The translations under genes were made by a program, and so were the position numbers. The notes under the pieces are model-generated. The model searched no databases. It saw nothing but the letters and a program-made list of their open reading frames with translations, and was not told the origin of the DNA. Shown one piece after another: positions 1 through 8,640 of a DNA stretch of 64,000 nucleotides. The stretch covers positions 34,698 to 98,697 of the forward strand of contig JAUYNL010000044.1 of assembly GCA_030696085.1 (NCBI GenBank), given 5' to 3'. The stretch is from Luteolibacter sp. Its GTDB lineage: Bacteria; Verrucomicrobiota; Verrucomicrobiia; Verrucomicrobiales; Akkermansiaceae. Position 1 is the first letter of the stretch, and every line of letters begins with the position of its first letter.

Positions 1-117
1 TCCATGGCCAGGATTTCCTCGATGAGGAGGTGCTTGGAAAACTTCCCGGCTGACTTTGCGGTTTCCGGGCGGGCGTGAATCCGCTAGGGTGCGGGCGTGA
101 TGGCACAAGGAGGGGAC

Positions 118-1047
118 ATGTTGGTGGCTGCGCCGGAGCGCTGGGACGAGGCGTGTTTCGCCGTGCCGGCGTTGCGGGCCTTGATGGCGTCCGGATTGCG
201 GGTCGGGGTATTGTGTCGGCCGGAACAGCGGGTTTTTTGGGAGACGCTGGGGGGGGTGGAGGTGATTGAATTTCCCCGGAAAGCGAAGGAACTGGCGCAG
301 GGGATCGCAGGGAAGTGGCAGGCTGCGCTGCTGTGGGAGGCGGGATTTGCGGCGGATGCGGCCACGCTGGCCGGAGTGCCGCGGCGCTTGGGCCCGGCAC
401 TGCGCGCCCTGGCCGGAAAGCTCACTCATCCGCTGGCTTTTGCGGAAAACCCTTTGGACCACCGAGTGCGGTTTTATCTCTCGGCGATCGAGGAAATGGG
501 GATCGCCACCGGCCAGCCGGCGTTTTTCGCGCCGGCAGACATCGGGATCGTGCCGGTTCCGGGGGCGGTGCTGCTGAGTCCGGAATCGGATTTCGGAGCG
601 AGTCACGAGTGGCTGCCGGATCGCTGGCTGGAGATCGGTCGCGGCCTGCAGGATGGCGGTTATCGCGTGACCGTGGCCGGAGTGGATGGTCGGCGGCAGG
701 GTCCGGCGGAAATCCTCGCACGGGAACTGGGTGGTGGGCTTGAGTTTTTCCGGGCCTCGCCGCTGGCCGGCGCCCTGCCCTTGCTGGCGGTACATGGCCT
801 GGTCGTCGCGGCGGACGGATCGCTGCCGCATCTGGCGGCGCATGTGGGCGCGACCTGCATCACGCTGTTCGGCCCGAATGATCCGCAGTGGAAACGCCCG
901 CTCGGCAGGCGGCACGCGGTGGTGCGGCGCCATGTGGAGTGTGCGCCCTGTTTGCTGGCCAGGTGCCCGCTGGATCTGCGCTGCCAGTTCGAACTGGAAG
1001 TCGCGCGAGTCCGTGCGGCGGTGGCCGCGAAGCTGCATCAGATTTGA
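118..1047 (+). CDS. Glycosyltransferase family 9 (heptosyltransferase-like)
   Basis: Likely transfers a sugar from a nucleotide donor during lipopolysaccharide or other surface glycan synthesis on the cytoplasmic face of the inner membrane. The C-terminal half carries the GT9/heptosyltransferase signature: an ADGSLPHLAAHVGA segment near residue 232, then LFGPNDPQW near 250, followed by a cysteine-rich ECAPC...C...C cluster typical of the family's C-terminus. Length (309 aa) is slightly short for the family. I chose ATG 118 because AAGGAGG lies about 5 bases upstream; GTG 97 and ATG 100 are in-frame alternatives without such a site. It stands alone here. Acceptor and donor cannot be read from sequence. 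Confidence 0.85.
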   Translation: MLVAAPERWDEACFAVPALRALMASGLRVGVLCRPEQRVFWETLGGVEVIEFPRKAKELAQGIAGKWQAALLWEAGFAADAATLAGVPRRLGPALRALAGKLTHPLAFAENPLDHRVRFYLSAIEEMGIATGQPAFFAPADIGIVPVPGAVLLSPESDFGASHEWLPDRWLEIGRGLQDGGYRVTVAGVDGRRQGPAEILARELGGGLEFFRASPLAGALPLLAVHGLVVAADGSLPHLAAHVGATCITLFGPNDPQWKRPLGRRHAVVRRHVECAPCLLARCPLDLRCQFELEVARVRAAVAAKLHQI

Positions 1048-1219
1048 AGTCGGCCATCCGGCCAAGCCTGGTTGCAACGGATGGAACCGGCAGGCGCTCG
1101 CCAAGTGTGGAAGGATTCCGTTTGCGGAATTGGAGACGGGGCATCTGTTAGCAGCGAAAACATGGACTTCAGAGCTGATGAGGAGATGCTTGCAAGAGCC
1201 TCGGGAAATCCAAATCACC

Positions 1220-1471
1220 TTACTCCGGCCTCGCCAAGGTCTTGTGGGAGCCGTCGCAGAGCGGGGGATTTCCGGTGTGTTTGCATTGGCACCACCAGAC
1301 GGTTTTTTTCTCGGCGAGTTCGTATTTCACCGGTTGGAGGCCGGTGCCTTTGTGGGAGCCATCGCAGAACGGCGGGTGGGCGGAACGTCCGCAGGAGCAC
1401 CACCAATGGATGCCGGCTTCGACTTCAAGGGCCAGCGGTTTTGTATCGCAGATATGGGGTTTCTCAGCCAT
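1220..1471 (-). CDS. Double CDGSH-type iron-sulfur protein
   Basis: Small 83-aa protein with two CDGSH (mitoNEET-type) motifs. The first uses C25-x-C27, C36 and H40 (CDGSH), the second C61-x-C63, C72 and H76. Each motif normally binds one 2Fe-2S cluster through three Cys and one His, so two clusters are expected. Bacterial tandem-CDGSH proteins are soluble and thought to act in redox or iron-sulfur handling; substrate and partner are unknown. It lies 27 bases downstream of a small membrane protein on the same strand, so the two may be co-transcribed. No strong ribosome site is visible. Confidence 0.9.
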   Translation of the reverse strand: MAEKPHICDTKPLALEVEAGIHWWCSCGRSAHPPFCDGSHKGTGLQPVKYELAEKKTVWWCQCKHTGNPPLCDGSHKTLARPE

Positions 1472-1498
1472 GGGCGCGACCCTGCACGCTGCCGCGCC

Positions 1499-1702
1499 TC
1501 AATGCGAGACGGAAACCTGCAAAACCGCGGGATCGGCTGCGTGTGGGGTGGCTTCGGTGTTTTCCGGCGCGGCGCGGCGGCCGGTCGTAGGATACTTGTC
1601 GAGCTTGGGATACCGCTGGGCGGGCACCTGATGAACGAATGTGACCGCAAGCCAAACCAGGAGGACGGCTGCCGAAGCACTGACAAATTGCCGGAGTTTC
1701 AT
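1499..1702 (-). CDS. Small hypothetical protein with one N-terminal membrane segment
   Basis: 67-aa product not recognised as a known family. Residues about 8-24 (VSASAAVLLVWLAVTFV) form a hydrophobic helix after a short basic N-terminus, so it is probably a single-pass inner-membrane or signal-anchored protein with a polar Pro/Ala-rich tail. Same strand as the CDGSH protein and 27 bases upstream of it, suggesting a two-gene unit. The start has no clear Shine-Dalgarno sequence, as for many genes in this window. Real-gene status rests on the plausible membrane N-terminus and its position. Confidence 0.55.
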   Translation of the reverse strand: MKLRQFVSASAAVLLVWLAVTFVHQVPAQRYPKLDKYPTTGRRAAPENTEATPHAADPAVLQVSVSH

Positions 1703-1898
1703 CGATTATTTAGGAAATGCTTACCATTCCTGCTGGCGGGTTTTGTGACTGATCGGCGCAAAAAGCAACCCCAAAGATCGGACAGATGCCGCTTGCTCAA
1801 AAGGAGGTTGTCGCGGCTCCCGGCCATCGCTAGGTTACCGCCCGTGACCGTGCCGCCTCGACGCAGCGGCCCCAAATCACCTCACACCACATTCTCCC

Positions 1899-2735
1899 AT
1901 GGGCATTTTCAGCAAACCCCGCCTGCGCAGCCACGACCGCCGTGAAGACATGCCGGAAGGTCTATGGAACAAGTGTCCCGATTGCGGGGCGATGATCCAC
2001 AATCTGGAGCTCCAGCAGAATTTCCAAGTCTGCCCGCATTGCACACACCACTTCCTGATCGATTCCCGTGATCGGATCCTGATGCTGGCGGACTCGGGAT
2101 CGTTCGAAGAAACGGATGCCGGTCTCGTTTCCGCGAATCCGCTGGGATTTCAGGGCTATGCGGAAAAAACCGCGATTCTGAGCGAGAAAACCGGCCTCGA
2201 CGATGCGGTGGTGTCCGGTCGCCTGGCCCTCGGCGGCCACAAGGCTATGATCGCCGTGATGGATTTCAAGTTTTTCGCCGGATCAATGGGCTCGGTGGTC
2301 GGGGAGAAAATCACCCGCGCGATCGAGACGGCCATCGCCGAAAAACGCGGTGTGATCATCGTTTCCGCCTCGTCTGGCGCACGCATGCAGGAGGGCATGC
2401 TCTCGCTGATGCAGATGGCGAAAACCTGCGGCGCGCTCGCCCGCCTGTCGGAGGCGCGGCTGCCTTACATTTCCCTGATGACCCATCCCACTACGGGCGG
2501 CGTGACCGCCTCGTTCGCGACCATTGGCGACGTCAACCTGGCCGAACCCAAGTGCATGATTGGCTTTGCCGGCCCGCGGGTGGTCAAGGAAACGACCCAC
2601 CAGAACCTGCCGCCCGGTTTTCAGACGGCGGAGTTCATGCTCGAGCATGGCCTGATCGACGCGATCATGCCGCGTGTCCAGTTGCGCGAGCGCTTGATCA
2701 GCCTGTTGGGCTACATGATGCCGGGCGGAAATTAG
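1899..2735 (+). CDS. accD: Acetyl-CoA carboxylase carboxyltransferase subunit beta
   Basis: Beta half of the carboxyltransferase that moves CO2 from carboxybiotin to acetyl-CoA, the first committed step of fatty-acid synthesis; works with AccA, AccB and AccC, none of which is in this window. The N-terminal zinc ribbon is clear (C26-x2-C29, C45-x2-C48), followed by the crotonase-like carboxyltransferase fold with segments such as SGARMQEG and THPTTGGVTASFA. Length 278 aa matches the bacterial family. The gene lies alone, 160 bases after the divergent small-protein gene. Confidence 0.97.
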   Translation: MGIFSKPRLRSHDRREDMPEGLWNKCPDCGAMIHNLELQQNFQVCPHCTHHFLIDSRDRILMLADSGSFEETDAGLVSANPLGFQGYAEKTAILSEKTGLDDAVVSGRLALGGHKAMIAVMDFKFFAGSMGSVVGEKITRAIETAIAEKRGVIIVSASSGARMQEGMLSLMQMAKTCGALARLSEARLPYISLMTHPTTGGVTASFATIGDVNLAEPKCMIGFAGPRVVKETTHQNLPPGFQTAEFMLEHGLIDAIMPRVQLRERLISLLGYMMPGGN

Positions 2736-2838
2736 CAGAAATGCGGGGTTTTCAGAGGCTATTTCGGCAGTGGATGGCCCGGGTGAAGATTTCCTCTTGA
2801 TTCCGTGGGACTTAGTCCCTAGCCAATGGGCACCAACC

Positions 2839-3162
2839 ATGGGCCAACAATCGAAAAAAATCATCAAACGCCGCCGTCGCGCCGACTACTTGAAGCGCAA
2901 AAAAGAGCAGGCGAAACTCGGCGGCATCGTGAAGAAGCCAGCCGTCAAGCAAGCTGCGGCAGCGCCCGCCAAGAAGGCACCCGCCAAGAAAACCGCCGCC
3001 AAGAAAGCGCCCGCCAAGAAGGTTGCCAAAAAGGCGGCCGCTGCAATTGAGGAAGTTCCTGCCGAAGCGGTGGAAACCGCAAGCCCCGTGGCTGTGGAAG
3101 TCGCCGCTCCCGAAGCTGCCGAAGAGGCTGCCCCCGAGAGCCCCAAGGCTGAGGACGCTTGA
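2839..3162 (+). CDS. Lys/Ala/Pro-rich basic protein (histone-H1-like tail)
   Basis: 107 aa from ATG 2839. The first 30 residues are strongly basic (KKIIKRRRRADYLKRKKEQ), followed by KAPAKK-type repeats at about residues 38-75, then an acidic Ala/Glu/Pro tail. The Lys/Ala/Pro repeats resemble histone H1-like and nucleoid-binding proteins, so nucleic-acid binding is likely but not proven; the acidic tail is unusual for an H1-like protein. An in-frame upstream start at 2770 would add 23 poorly conserved-looking residues; I prefer 2839 because the recognisable basic block starts there. Confidence 0.75.
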   Translation: MGQQSKKIIKRRRRADYLKRKKEQAKLGGIVKKPAVKQAAAAPAKKAPAKKTAAKKAPAKKVAKKAAAAIEEVPAEAVETASPVAVEVAAPEAAEEAAPESPKAEDA

Positions 3163-3252
3163 TCGCATCCACCTCGGATTTCGGGGTGGAGGAATTGATT
3201 CCTTTCCTGAGCAGGCTCAGCCCGCATTGAACCCTCGAACCCTTTTTCCGAG

Positions 3253-4092
3253 ATGGCGCACCATCCTCAGTTATGGATCTGCCTGGGCCTGTTGACTTTG
3301 GCCGCGTGCAAACAGTCGGACACATCGGATTCGGCGGCGGTCAAGGATTCTCCTGCCGACAAGAGACCGGCATCCACCAAGTCGAGCCAGTCCGGACGCG
3401 ATGAGCGGCCGGATCCCCGCAAAAATCTGCGCGAGGCCGCAGCCAGGGCGGAAAAGATCGAGGAAATCCGGGCGCGGGAGAAGGCTCTTGCGGAAGTGGC
3501 GTGGAATGCGCTGGAGCTGGATCCCGAATTCGCCATGGAGATGTTCGAGCGCCTTAGCGCCGATGGCCCGGAGAGAATTCTGCTGATCCAGCATTTCGCA
3601 ATGCGCATGGCGAATGAAGATCCTGACGCGGCGCTGGAGTGGGCGGAGGTATTGGGAACGGAGCGGGAAACCGCGGCAGCGCAGGCTAGGATCGCGCTGG
3701 TGATCGCCGATTCCGATCCGCGGCGGGCGGCGAATTTGTTGTCGGAATCGGGAATCTCCAGCCGTGAGTTCGATGTGGCAATTGTGCAGGTTTTACAGAG
3801 CTGGGCCGGGCAAAATGCGCCGGAAGCGGCGGCATGGGTGGTGATGTTCCCGCCGGGCGGATTTCGCAAGGCGGGAGTCGAGGCGGTAGTGACCGAATGG
3901 GCGCAAAGCGACGCCCCTGCGGCATTCTCGTGGCTGGCAGGTTTGAATGATGTGGCCGTCCGCAACGAGGCCACGCACGCCATGGCGGCGGCCTGGCGGC
4001 AGCAAGAGCCGGAGCTTCAAGAGTCCTGGCTGAGGGCCGCCGATGCCCGCACGCGGGATATCATTCTAAAAACGGCGGATGCCCTCAAGTAA
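3253..4092 (+). CDS. Lipoprotein with alpha-helical repeats
   Basis: 279-aa lipoprotein: signal peptide ending in a lipobox (LTLAAC, Cys about residue 19) followed by a charged linker and then short helical repeats. The repeats contain recurrent 'DP..A..WA' segments, for example DPDAALEWAEVL, NAPEAAAWVV and SDAPAAFSWLAGL, suggesting a HEAT/TPR-like solenoid on the periplasmic side of a membrane. Function unknown; such solenoids usually hold other proteins. It ends 38 bases before the stop of the convergent SPF-repeat gene. Confidence 0.7.
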   Translation: MAHHPQLWICLGLLTLAACKQSDTSDSAAVKDSPADKRPASTKSSQSGRDERPDPRKNLREAAARAEKIEEIRAREKALAEVAWNALELDPEFAMEMFERLSADGPERILLIQHFAMRMANEDPDAALEWAEVLGTERETAAAQARIALVIADSDPRRAANLLSESGISSREFDVAIVQVLQSWAGQNAPEAAAWVVMFPPGGFRKAGVEAVVTEWAQSDAPAAFSWLAGLNDVAVRNEATHAMAAAWRQQEPELQESWLRAADARTRDIILKTADALK

Positions 4093-4130
4093 TCACCCGA
4101 CGCTTCGTTTCAAGAGGAGAAAATCCGGCA

Positions 4131-5048
4131 TCAGGCAATGCGACCGAGTTCGCGCGCGACGATCATCAGGGTTTCGCGGACACCGGGGGCATAGCTGCCA
4201 TCGGTCTGCACGGCCAGGAGCACCGGACCCTCGCGGATGAACTCCAGAGGCGTCGAGCCCGTGTAGAGCTTGAGCGGGCCACCGTGAAAGCCGAGATCGG
4301 TGAGGAGGTGCTTGAGTCCCTCGACGGTGACCATTTCGCGGGGACCGACCCGTGCGAGCCCGCGGATACCGGGCAGTGCCCGTGCGCGTTGCAGGATTTC
4401 GTCAGCGCTCAATTCGCGATCCACGCCGAAAATCGCCCGCAGTTCAAGCTGGCGGATGGATGAGGAGTCGGATTGGAAATCATGTGCGGCAGCCTGGGTG
4501 GTGACGGCAGCCTGTGGTGCCGCCGGAGCGGGCGCAAAGGCCGAGGGGATGTGAGCCGGCGTGGCGGCAGGTGCCTGAGCCGGGCTGGCAGCGGATTCGT
4601 GCCAAGGCTTGAAAGCGGAATCGGCAGGAGTTTCAAAGGAAGATGCTGCTGGCTGGGCCTCCACGGAGAAAGGTGATGCCGCAAGCGGCTGCACCGGAGT
4701 CGAAAGCGGCGGGTAGGCAGGAAAGGCGGCGGCGGCCTCGAAGGGGCTGGCTGCGGGCGCGGGAGTGGCGGCCTCAAAACCGAATCCTTCGGAGGGCTCC
4801 GCCACCTGGAACGGCGAATCCACCTTGCGACGCTCCGGAATTTTCACGGGTTTGCCAAATTCGGTCGATTTCGAGTCCGCGCCCTCATCCACTACGGTGA
4901 ACGGGGAGCTCGGCCGTTCGGAGGCGACGGTAAAGGGACTTTCCTTGATGGCCGCCTGCTCGGTTTCCGCTGCCACGCTGAAGGGCGAGTCCTGGCGACC
5001 CGCCGCCTGGTTTGGAAAACTGTCGAAGATGCCTCGGTTCGTATTCAT
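4131..5048 (-). CDS. Hypothetical protein with SPF[ST]V repeats
   Basis: 305 aa from ATG 5048. The N-terminal two thirds is low complexity and contains repeated short motifs of the form SPF-S/T-V or SPFxV/A (at least seven copies, including SPFSV, SPFTV, SPFQV and SPFEA) separated by Pro/Ala/Glu-rich linkers. The C-terminal 110 residues form a compact domain beginning DSSSIRQLELRAIFGVDRE that I do not recognise; its fold may resemble small roadblock-like signalling domains, but that is a guess. The repeats look like docking motifs on a disordered arm. Located 103 bases downstream of def on the same strand. Confidence 0.65.
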   Translation of the reverse strand: MNTNRGIFDSFPNQAAGRQDSPFSVAAETEQAAIKESPFTVASERPSSPFTVVDEGADSKSTEFGKPVKIPERRKVDSPFQVAEPSEGFGFEAATPAPAASPFEAAAAFPAYPPLSTPVQPLAASPFSVEAQPAASSFETPADSAFKPWHESAASPAQAPAATPAHIPSAFAPAPAAPQAAVTTQAAAHDFQSDSSSIRQLELRAIFGVDRELSADEILQRARALPGIRGLARVGPREMVTVEGLKHLLTDLGFHGGPLKLYTGSTPLEFIREGPVLLAVQTDGSYAPGVRETLMIVARELGRIA

Positions 5049-5151
5049 AATGGAAATCGATGTGGAAGTGAAGGTGTGCGCTTCGTTAGCGTCACGACCG
5101 AAGCAAAAAAGCGTGATGGCGGCCGAAAGTCGAGCCCGACCCGGAAAAAAA

Positions 5152-5709
5152 TCACGCGTATTGATTTTCCTCAAGCAGGCGCTTGAGACGGTTTTTCATC
5201 GAAACCTTGCCCACCGCAGGCAGGCGGTCCACGAAAAGCACGCCGTTGAGGTGGTCGATTTCGTGTTGCAACGCCCGCGCGAGCAGGCCGTCGGTCTCGA
5301 TTTCGAGCACGGATCCATCGAGTTGGGGAAGGGTGGCAATGACCGCCGCCGGCCGCCTCACTTCGGCGCGGATGCCGCGGATGCTCAGGCAGCCTTCCAT
5401 GCCGCTTTCCTTTTCCTGGCTGAAAGTGAGTTCCGGATTGATGAAGACCAGCGGCATGATCGATGTGAGCTCCGTGTCCTCGCCGTTCACCTTGAGCATC
5501 GAAACGCAGTCCGGATCATGCGAGACATCGATCACCGCCAGCCGGAGGTCCTCGCCCACCTGCGGGGCGGCCAGGCCCACGCCATTGGCGTCCACCATCG
5601 TATCGAGCATGTCGGCGACAAGATCCAAAAGCATTTCATCCACCGCGGTGACCGGGCGGCACTTCTGGCGGAGGACGGGATGGCCGTATTGGACGATATC
5701 GCGGATCAT
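5152..5709 (-). CDS. def: Peptide deformylase
   Basis: Removes the formyl group from the N-terminal Met of new proteins in the cytoplasm. All three family motifs are present: GVGLAAPQ (residues 43-50), EGCLS (105-109, metal-binding Cys107) and HEIDH (149-153, two metal-binding His and the catalytic Glu). 185 aa from ATG 5709; a TTG start at 5736 would add nine residues that do not fit the usual MIRxIxxxGxxxL start. Same strand as the SPF-repeat gene downstream and the U32 gene upstream. Confidence 0.96.
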   Translation of the reverse strand: MIRDIVQYGHPVLRQKCRPVTAVDEMLLDLVADMLDTMVDANGVGLAAPQVGEDLRLAVIDVSHDPDCVSMLKVNGEDTELTSIMPLVFINPELTFSQEKESGMEGCLSIRGIRAEVRRPAAVIATLPQLDGSVLEIETDGLLARALQHEIDHLNGVLFVDRLPAVGKVSMKNRLKRLLEENQYA

Positions 5710-5770
5710 GGGCGGTGTGGAGAAAACCTTTAACAAGGCGTTTCCGAAAGGTCAAATCCGGGAATTTCGC

Positions 5771-8272
5771 TCATTTCTCCGCCAGCGTGCCTTCCGTGAC
5801 GCCGAGTTTCTCAAGAGCCTGGACCTGGTTCAACAAGCCGGGCGTGTCCGACGCTCCGGACAGCAGATCCTGATAGGCGCGGATGGTTTGGGCGGCGGTG
5901 GCCGCATCCTCATCGAGCAGCTCCACCCGGAAACGCGAAAGTCCGGCGCCGCGCAGGGCCTGATAGAAACGCGCGCCGGTCTGCGCCTTGCCGTTGAAGA
6001 GCGTGTTGCGGCAGCCGACATCCGCCTGCAGCCGGTGGAGCTGGCCGACGCGGTCGCGCAGGTGGACGACATGCTTCTCGCAGGGCCGGCCGCAGTCCTT
6101 GTAGGTCGTCCCCTCGCTGAGGAAGACGCAGAACACGCAGTGCTCCATGTGAAACATCGGCATGTGCTGGTGCAGCGTGAGCTCGAACCAGTCCGGCGGC
6201 GCCTTTTCCAGCAAATCCAGCACCTGGCGGATGTTGAGGTCGTAGGATGCTGTTAGATGATCGGGTCCCGCGTTTTCCATCAGCAGCCGCGCGGTGACGG
6301 GGTTGGAGACGTTGAGGGAAAAATCGCCGATTTTGATGAGATCGCCGCGGTCCTTGTAATGGTGGAGCGCCGCGAGATTGCGTAGGAGTAGCCCGTCGGG
6401 AGCGGCCTTTTCGATGAGCTTGAGGTAGCCGGTTTCGCCGGGTTTGAGGATGCGCGGGGTGGCGAGGAGGATTTTGAATGTTGGATTTTGAATGTTGGAT
6501 TTGAAGATGGAGACGGCGTCCTTGTAGCGGCGCGGGTCTTCGAAATCGCAGTAGATGGTTTCAACGCCGCATTCGATGGCGGTGTGGAGTTGATCGAAGT
6601 TCCGGCAGAGGACGGATAATTTCGGATTATGAATTGTGAATGTTGGATTTTCAGGAAGAAGATCGAGGAAGGTGGTGGTGATGACGGGGGGCGGGCCGGC
6701 GGAAGCCGGCGCTCCGCTTTCGAGTTTTGCGATGAGATCGCGGCGGAGCTGGTTGAGCGCGGAGAGCGGGAAGTGGCAGTCGCCTTCGAGCTGGTTGTCG
6801 AGCGAGGCGAGTTCGAACGAGGTCTCTCCGAGGCGGCCGAGCTGTGCGGCGAGGGTGTCCGTGTCGAGCGGGCGCTTGGCGGCGGGCTGGAGCGGAATGG
6901 TTGAAGTTATTTTTGCGTCCCTTTCGCTTCGGCGGTCACAGACCGCCGCTACAGTTAGGTTTTCGCCGGGTTTTCCTGATGCGGTTAGGTGGAGCGGAGT
7001 TTTCTTTTCCGCGGGGCGTGTGTTCTGCCAGAAGCGGCGGAGCTCGGAATCCAGCTTGGGATCGGAGGTCTTGTAAACCGTGTGGCCGGGCTGGATGCGC
7101 TCGAAGTTGATGCCGCTGAAGGTCTTGTGGAAGATGATGCGGCCGCCCTCGATTTTCCAGATGCGCGCGCCTTGTTCGAGATCACGGTTTTCCCCGGCGT
7201 CGAAGACCACGCCGTCGCCCGCATTGATGGGAACGCCGGTGGTTTTCCCCAGTTTGATCCAGCCGGGGCCGCAATCGGCGATCTCACCTAACAAGGGCCC
7301 GCGTTTCTTGCCGAAGCGGCCGTGCGTGAGATAGGGATGATCGGTGCCCGCCAGCCAGCCGGTGGTGAGGCCGCGGGAAAATGTCATTTCAAGCGCATAG
7401 CGGTCATCCGGCGTGACCGGGGATTGGGCACGGGCGATGGCGGCATCGAGCGCCTTGCGATAGACGCGGGTGACGGCGGTGACGTATTCGGGGGACTTGA
7501 GGCGGCCCTCGATCTTGAACGACTTCACGCCGGCCATGACCAGATCCGGGATCAGATCGACGGCGGCGAGATCCTGCGGGCTGAGCAGGTAGCGGACCTC
7601 GCCGAGTTCGCGGGTTTCGCCATCGACGAGAATTTCGTAGGGCATGCGGCAGGCTTGCGCGCACTCGCCGCGGTTGGCGCTGCGCTGGCCGAGTGACTCG
7701 CTGGTGAGGCATTGGCCGGAGTAGGCGACGCACAGCGCGCCGTGGACGAAGACTTCCAACGGGGTTTTGGGGCCGAAGGTCTGGAAGCGCTCGATTTCCC
7801 TAACGGATAGTTCGCGGGCAAGCACGGCGCGTTCGAGCGGAAACAAGGACTCGATGAACGAAAGACCCTCGGGAGAGGTGATCGTCATCTGAGTGGAGGC
7901 ATGGAGCTCCACATTTGGAGCCACCGCGCGGGCGAGTTTCGCCAGCCCGAGATCCTGGATGATGAGCGCATCCACGCCGGCGGCGGCGATTTTCCGCAGT
8001 TGCGTCTCAGCGGCCTCCAGCTCGCGGGTGAAGATGAGCGTGTTCATCGTCACGAAGCCTTTCACGCCGTGGCGGTGGAGGAATTCCATGAGCTCCTCCA
8101 GATCGGCATCGATGAAATTATCGGCGCGCAGCCGCGCGTTGAACTTGGGCAGACCGAAGTAGATCGCATCCGCCCCGGCAGCCACCGCGGCGCGGGCGCA
8201 GTCCCAGTTTCCCGCGGGGGACAGCAGCTCGGGGGTGGAATCGATGGGACGGACGTTCACAGGCGGAATCAA
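5771..8272 (-). CDS. U32 family peptidase-like protein (RlhA/TrhP-type RNA hydroxylation family)
   Basis: 833-aa member of the U32 family. The N-terminal 300 residues hold the U32 core (ELLSPAGNWDCARAAVAAGADAIYFG, then RGECAQACR with the conserved Cys cluster, SFKIEGRLKSPEYV); a DUF3656-like region follows and a second U32-like segment ends with cysteines around HCVFC and DCGRPC. Characterised relatives RlhA and TrhP hydroxylate cytidine or uridine in rRNA and tRNA; the iron-sulfur-type cysteines fit that role better than proteolysis. Odd: the linker at about residues 440-600 is encoded by DNA with a perfect palindrome and three copies of an AT-rich 14-mer, still in frame. Reading frame is intact throughout. 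Confidence 0.88.
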   Translation of the reverse strand: MIPPVNVRPIDSTPELLSPAGNWDCARAAVAAGADAIYFGLPKFNARLRADNFIDADLEELMEFLHRHGVKGFVTMNTLIFTRELEAAETQLRKIAAAGVDALIIQDLGLAKLARAVAPNVELHASTQMTITSPEGLSFIESLFPLERAVLARELSVREIERFQTFGPKTPLEVFVHGALCVAYSGQCLTSESLGQRSANRGECAQACRMPYEILVDGETRELGEVRYLLSPQDLAAVDLIPDLVMAGVKSFKIEGRLKSPEYVTAVTRVYRKALDAAIARAQSPVTPDDRYALEMTFSRGLTTGWLAGTDHPYLTHGRFGKKRGPLLGEIADCGPGWIKLGKTTGVPINAGDGVVFDAGENRDLEQGARIWKIEGGRIIFHKTFSGINFERIQPGHTVYKTSDPKLDSELRRFWQNTRPAEKKTPLHLTASGKPGENLTVAAVCDRRSERDAKITSTIPLQPAAKRPLDTDTLAAQLGRLGETSFELASLDNQLEGDCHFPLSALNQLRRDLIAKLESGAPASAGPPPVITTTFLDLLPENPTFTIHNPKLSVLCRNFDQLHTAIECGVETIYCDFEDPRRYKDAVSIFKSNIQNPTFKILLATPRILKPGETGYLKLIEKAAPDGLLLRNLAALHHYKDRGDLIKIGDFSLNVSNPVTARLLMENAGPDHLTASYDLNIRQVLDLLEKAPPDWFELTLHQHMPMFHMEHCVFCVFLSEGTTYKDCGRPCEKHVVHLRDRVGQLHRLQADVGCRNTLFNGKAQTGARFYQALRGAGLSRFRVELLDEDAATAAQTIRAYQDLLSGASDTPGLLNQVQALEKLGVTEGTLAEK
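6476..6652. repeat. Three copies of a 14-bp AT-rich repeat inside the U32 gene
   Basis: GAATGTTGGATTTT occurs at 6476-6489, again directly adjoining at 6490-6503 (last base position T/T, full match), and at 6639-6652. On the coding (minus) strand the copies translate as variants of IQNPTF / NPTFTI. The surrounding gene is GC-rich, so these AT-rich blocks stand out as inserted or expanded sequence that keeps the frame. Confidence 0.8.
6930..6948. repeat. REP-like palindrome within the U32 coding sequence
   Basis: Perfect inverted repeat CGGCGGTC-aca-GACCGCCG, eight-base arms and a three-base loop. It lies in an abrupt change of sequence style within the U32 gene (encoded peptide TVAAVCDRRSERD, about residues 438-450) and resembles an intergenic REP-type hairpin more than conserved protein-coding sequence. 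Confidence 0.75.
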
Positions 8273-8355
8273 GCACGGGCGGCCATGAATGGACAGGGGG
8301 ATTCTGTCGGGGTCAGAAACGAGTCAACCCGTGGTCATTCGACGCTTGCAGGACC

Positions 8356-8640
8356 ATGAGAAAATGGGAATGTGCTTTTGTGCGCACGACCATTGAACTC
8401 CCTGATCCCTTATTTCGCGAAGTGAAAGCCACTGCGGCACGGCAAGGCATGCGCCTCAAGGACTACGTCACCGAGGCGCTACAGGATAAGTTGGCCAAAC
8501 AACCAAGTCCTGCGGAGAAGCCCTGGATGAAGTTCGCGGGGATCGCCGCCAATGACCCGGAGATGGTGGCGGAACTCAAGCGCATCGAGCAAATCGTGGA
8601 CGAAAACTTCGAGCAAATCGATGAGGAGGAGTGGAAATGA
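8356..8640 (+). CDS. vapB: VapB-family antitoxin
   Basis: Antitoxin of a type II toxin-antitoxin pair; expected to bind VapC and repress the vapBC promoter through an N-terminal ribbon-helix-helix domain. The segment RTTIELPDPLFREVKATAARQGMRLKDYVTEAL is the typical ribbon and two helices; the C-terminal part is acidic, as in toxin-neutralising tails. ATG 8356 gives 94 aa; GTG 8380 gives 86 aa starting at the canonical 'MRTTI' position and may be the true start. The stop overlaps vapC by four bases (ATGA). Confidence 0.88.
   Translation: MRKWECAFVRTTIELPDPLFREVKATAARQGMRLKDYVTEALQDKLAKQPSPAEKPWMKFAGIAANDPEMVAELKRIEQIVDENFEQIDEEEWK

Noticed and set aside
1..5. Possible first codons of a minus-strand gene (ATG at 5-3 with GAGGA about 10 bases upstream).
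   Set aside because: Only five bases of it lie in the window; not enough to call a gene.
686..1945. 419-codon plus-strand frame spanning the glycosyltransferase end, the CDGSH gene and the accD start.
   Set aside because: Overlaps three supported genes in other frames and has no recognisable domain; composition is Arg/Cys/Trp-rich as in shadow frames.
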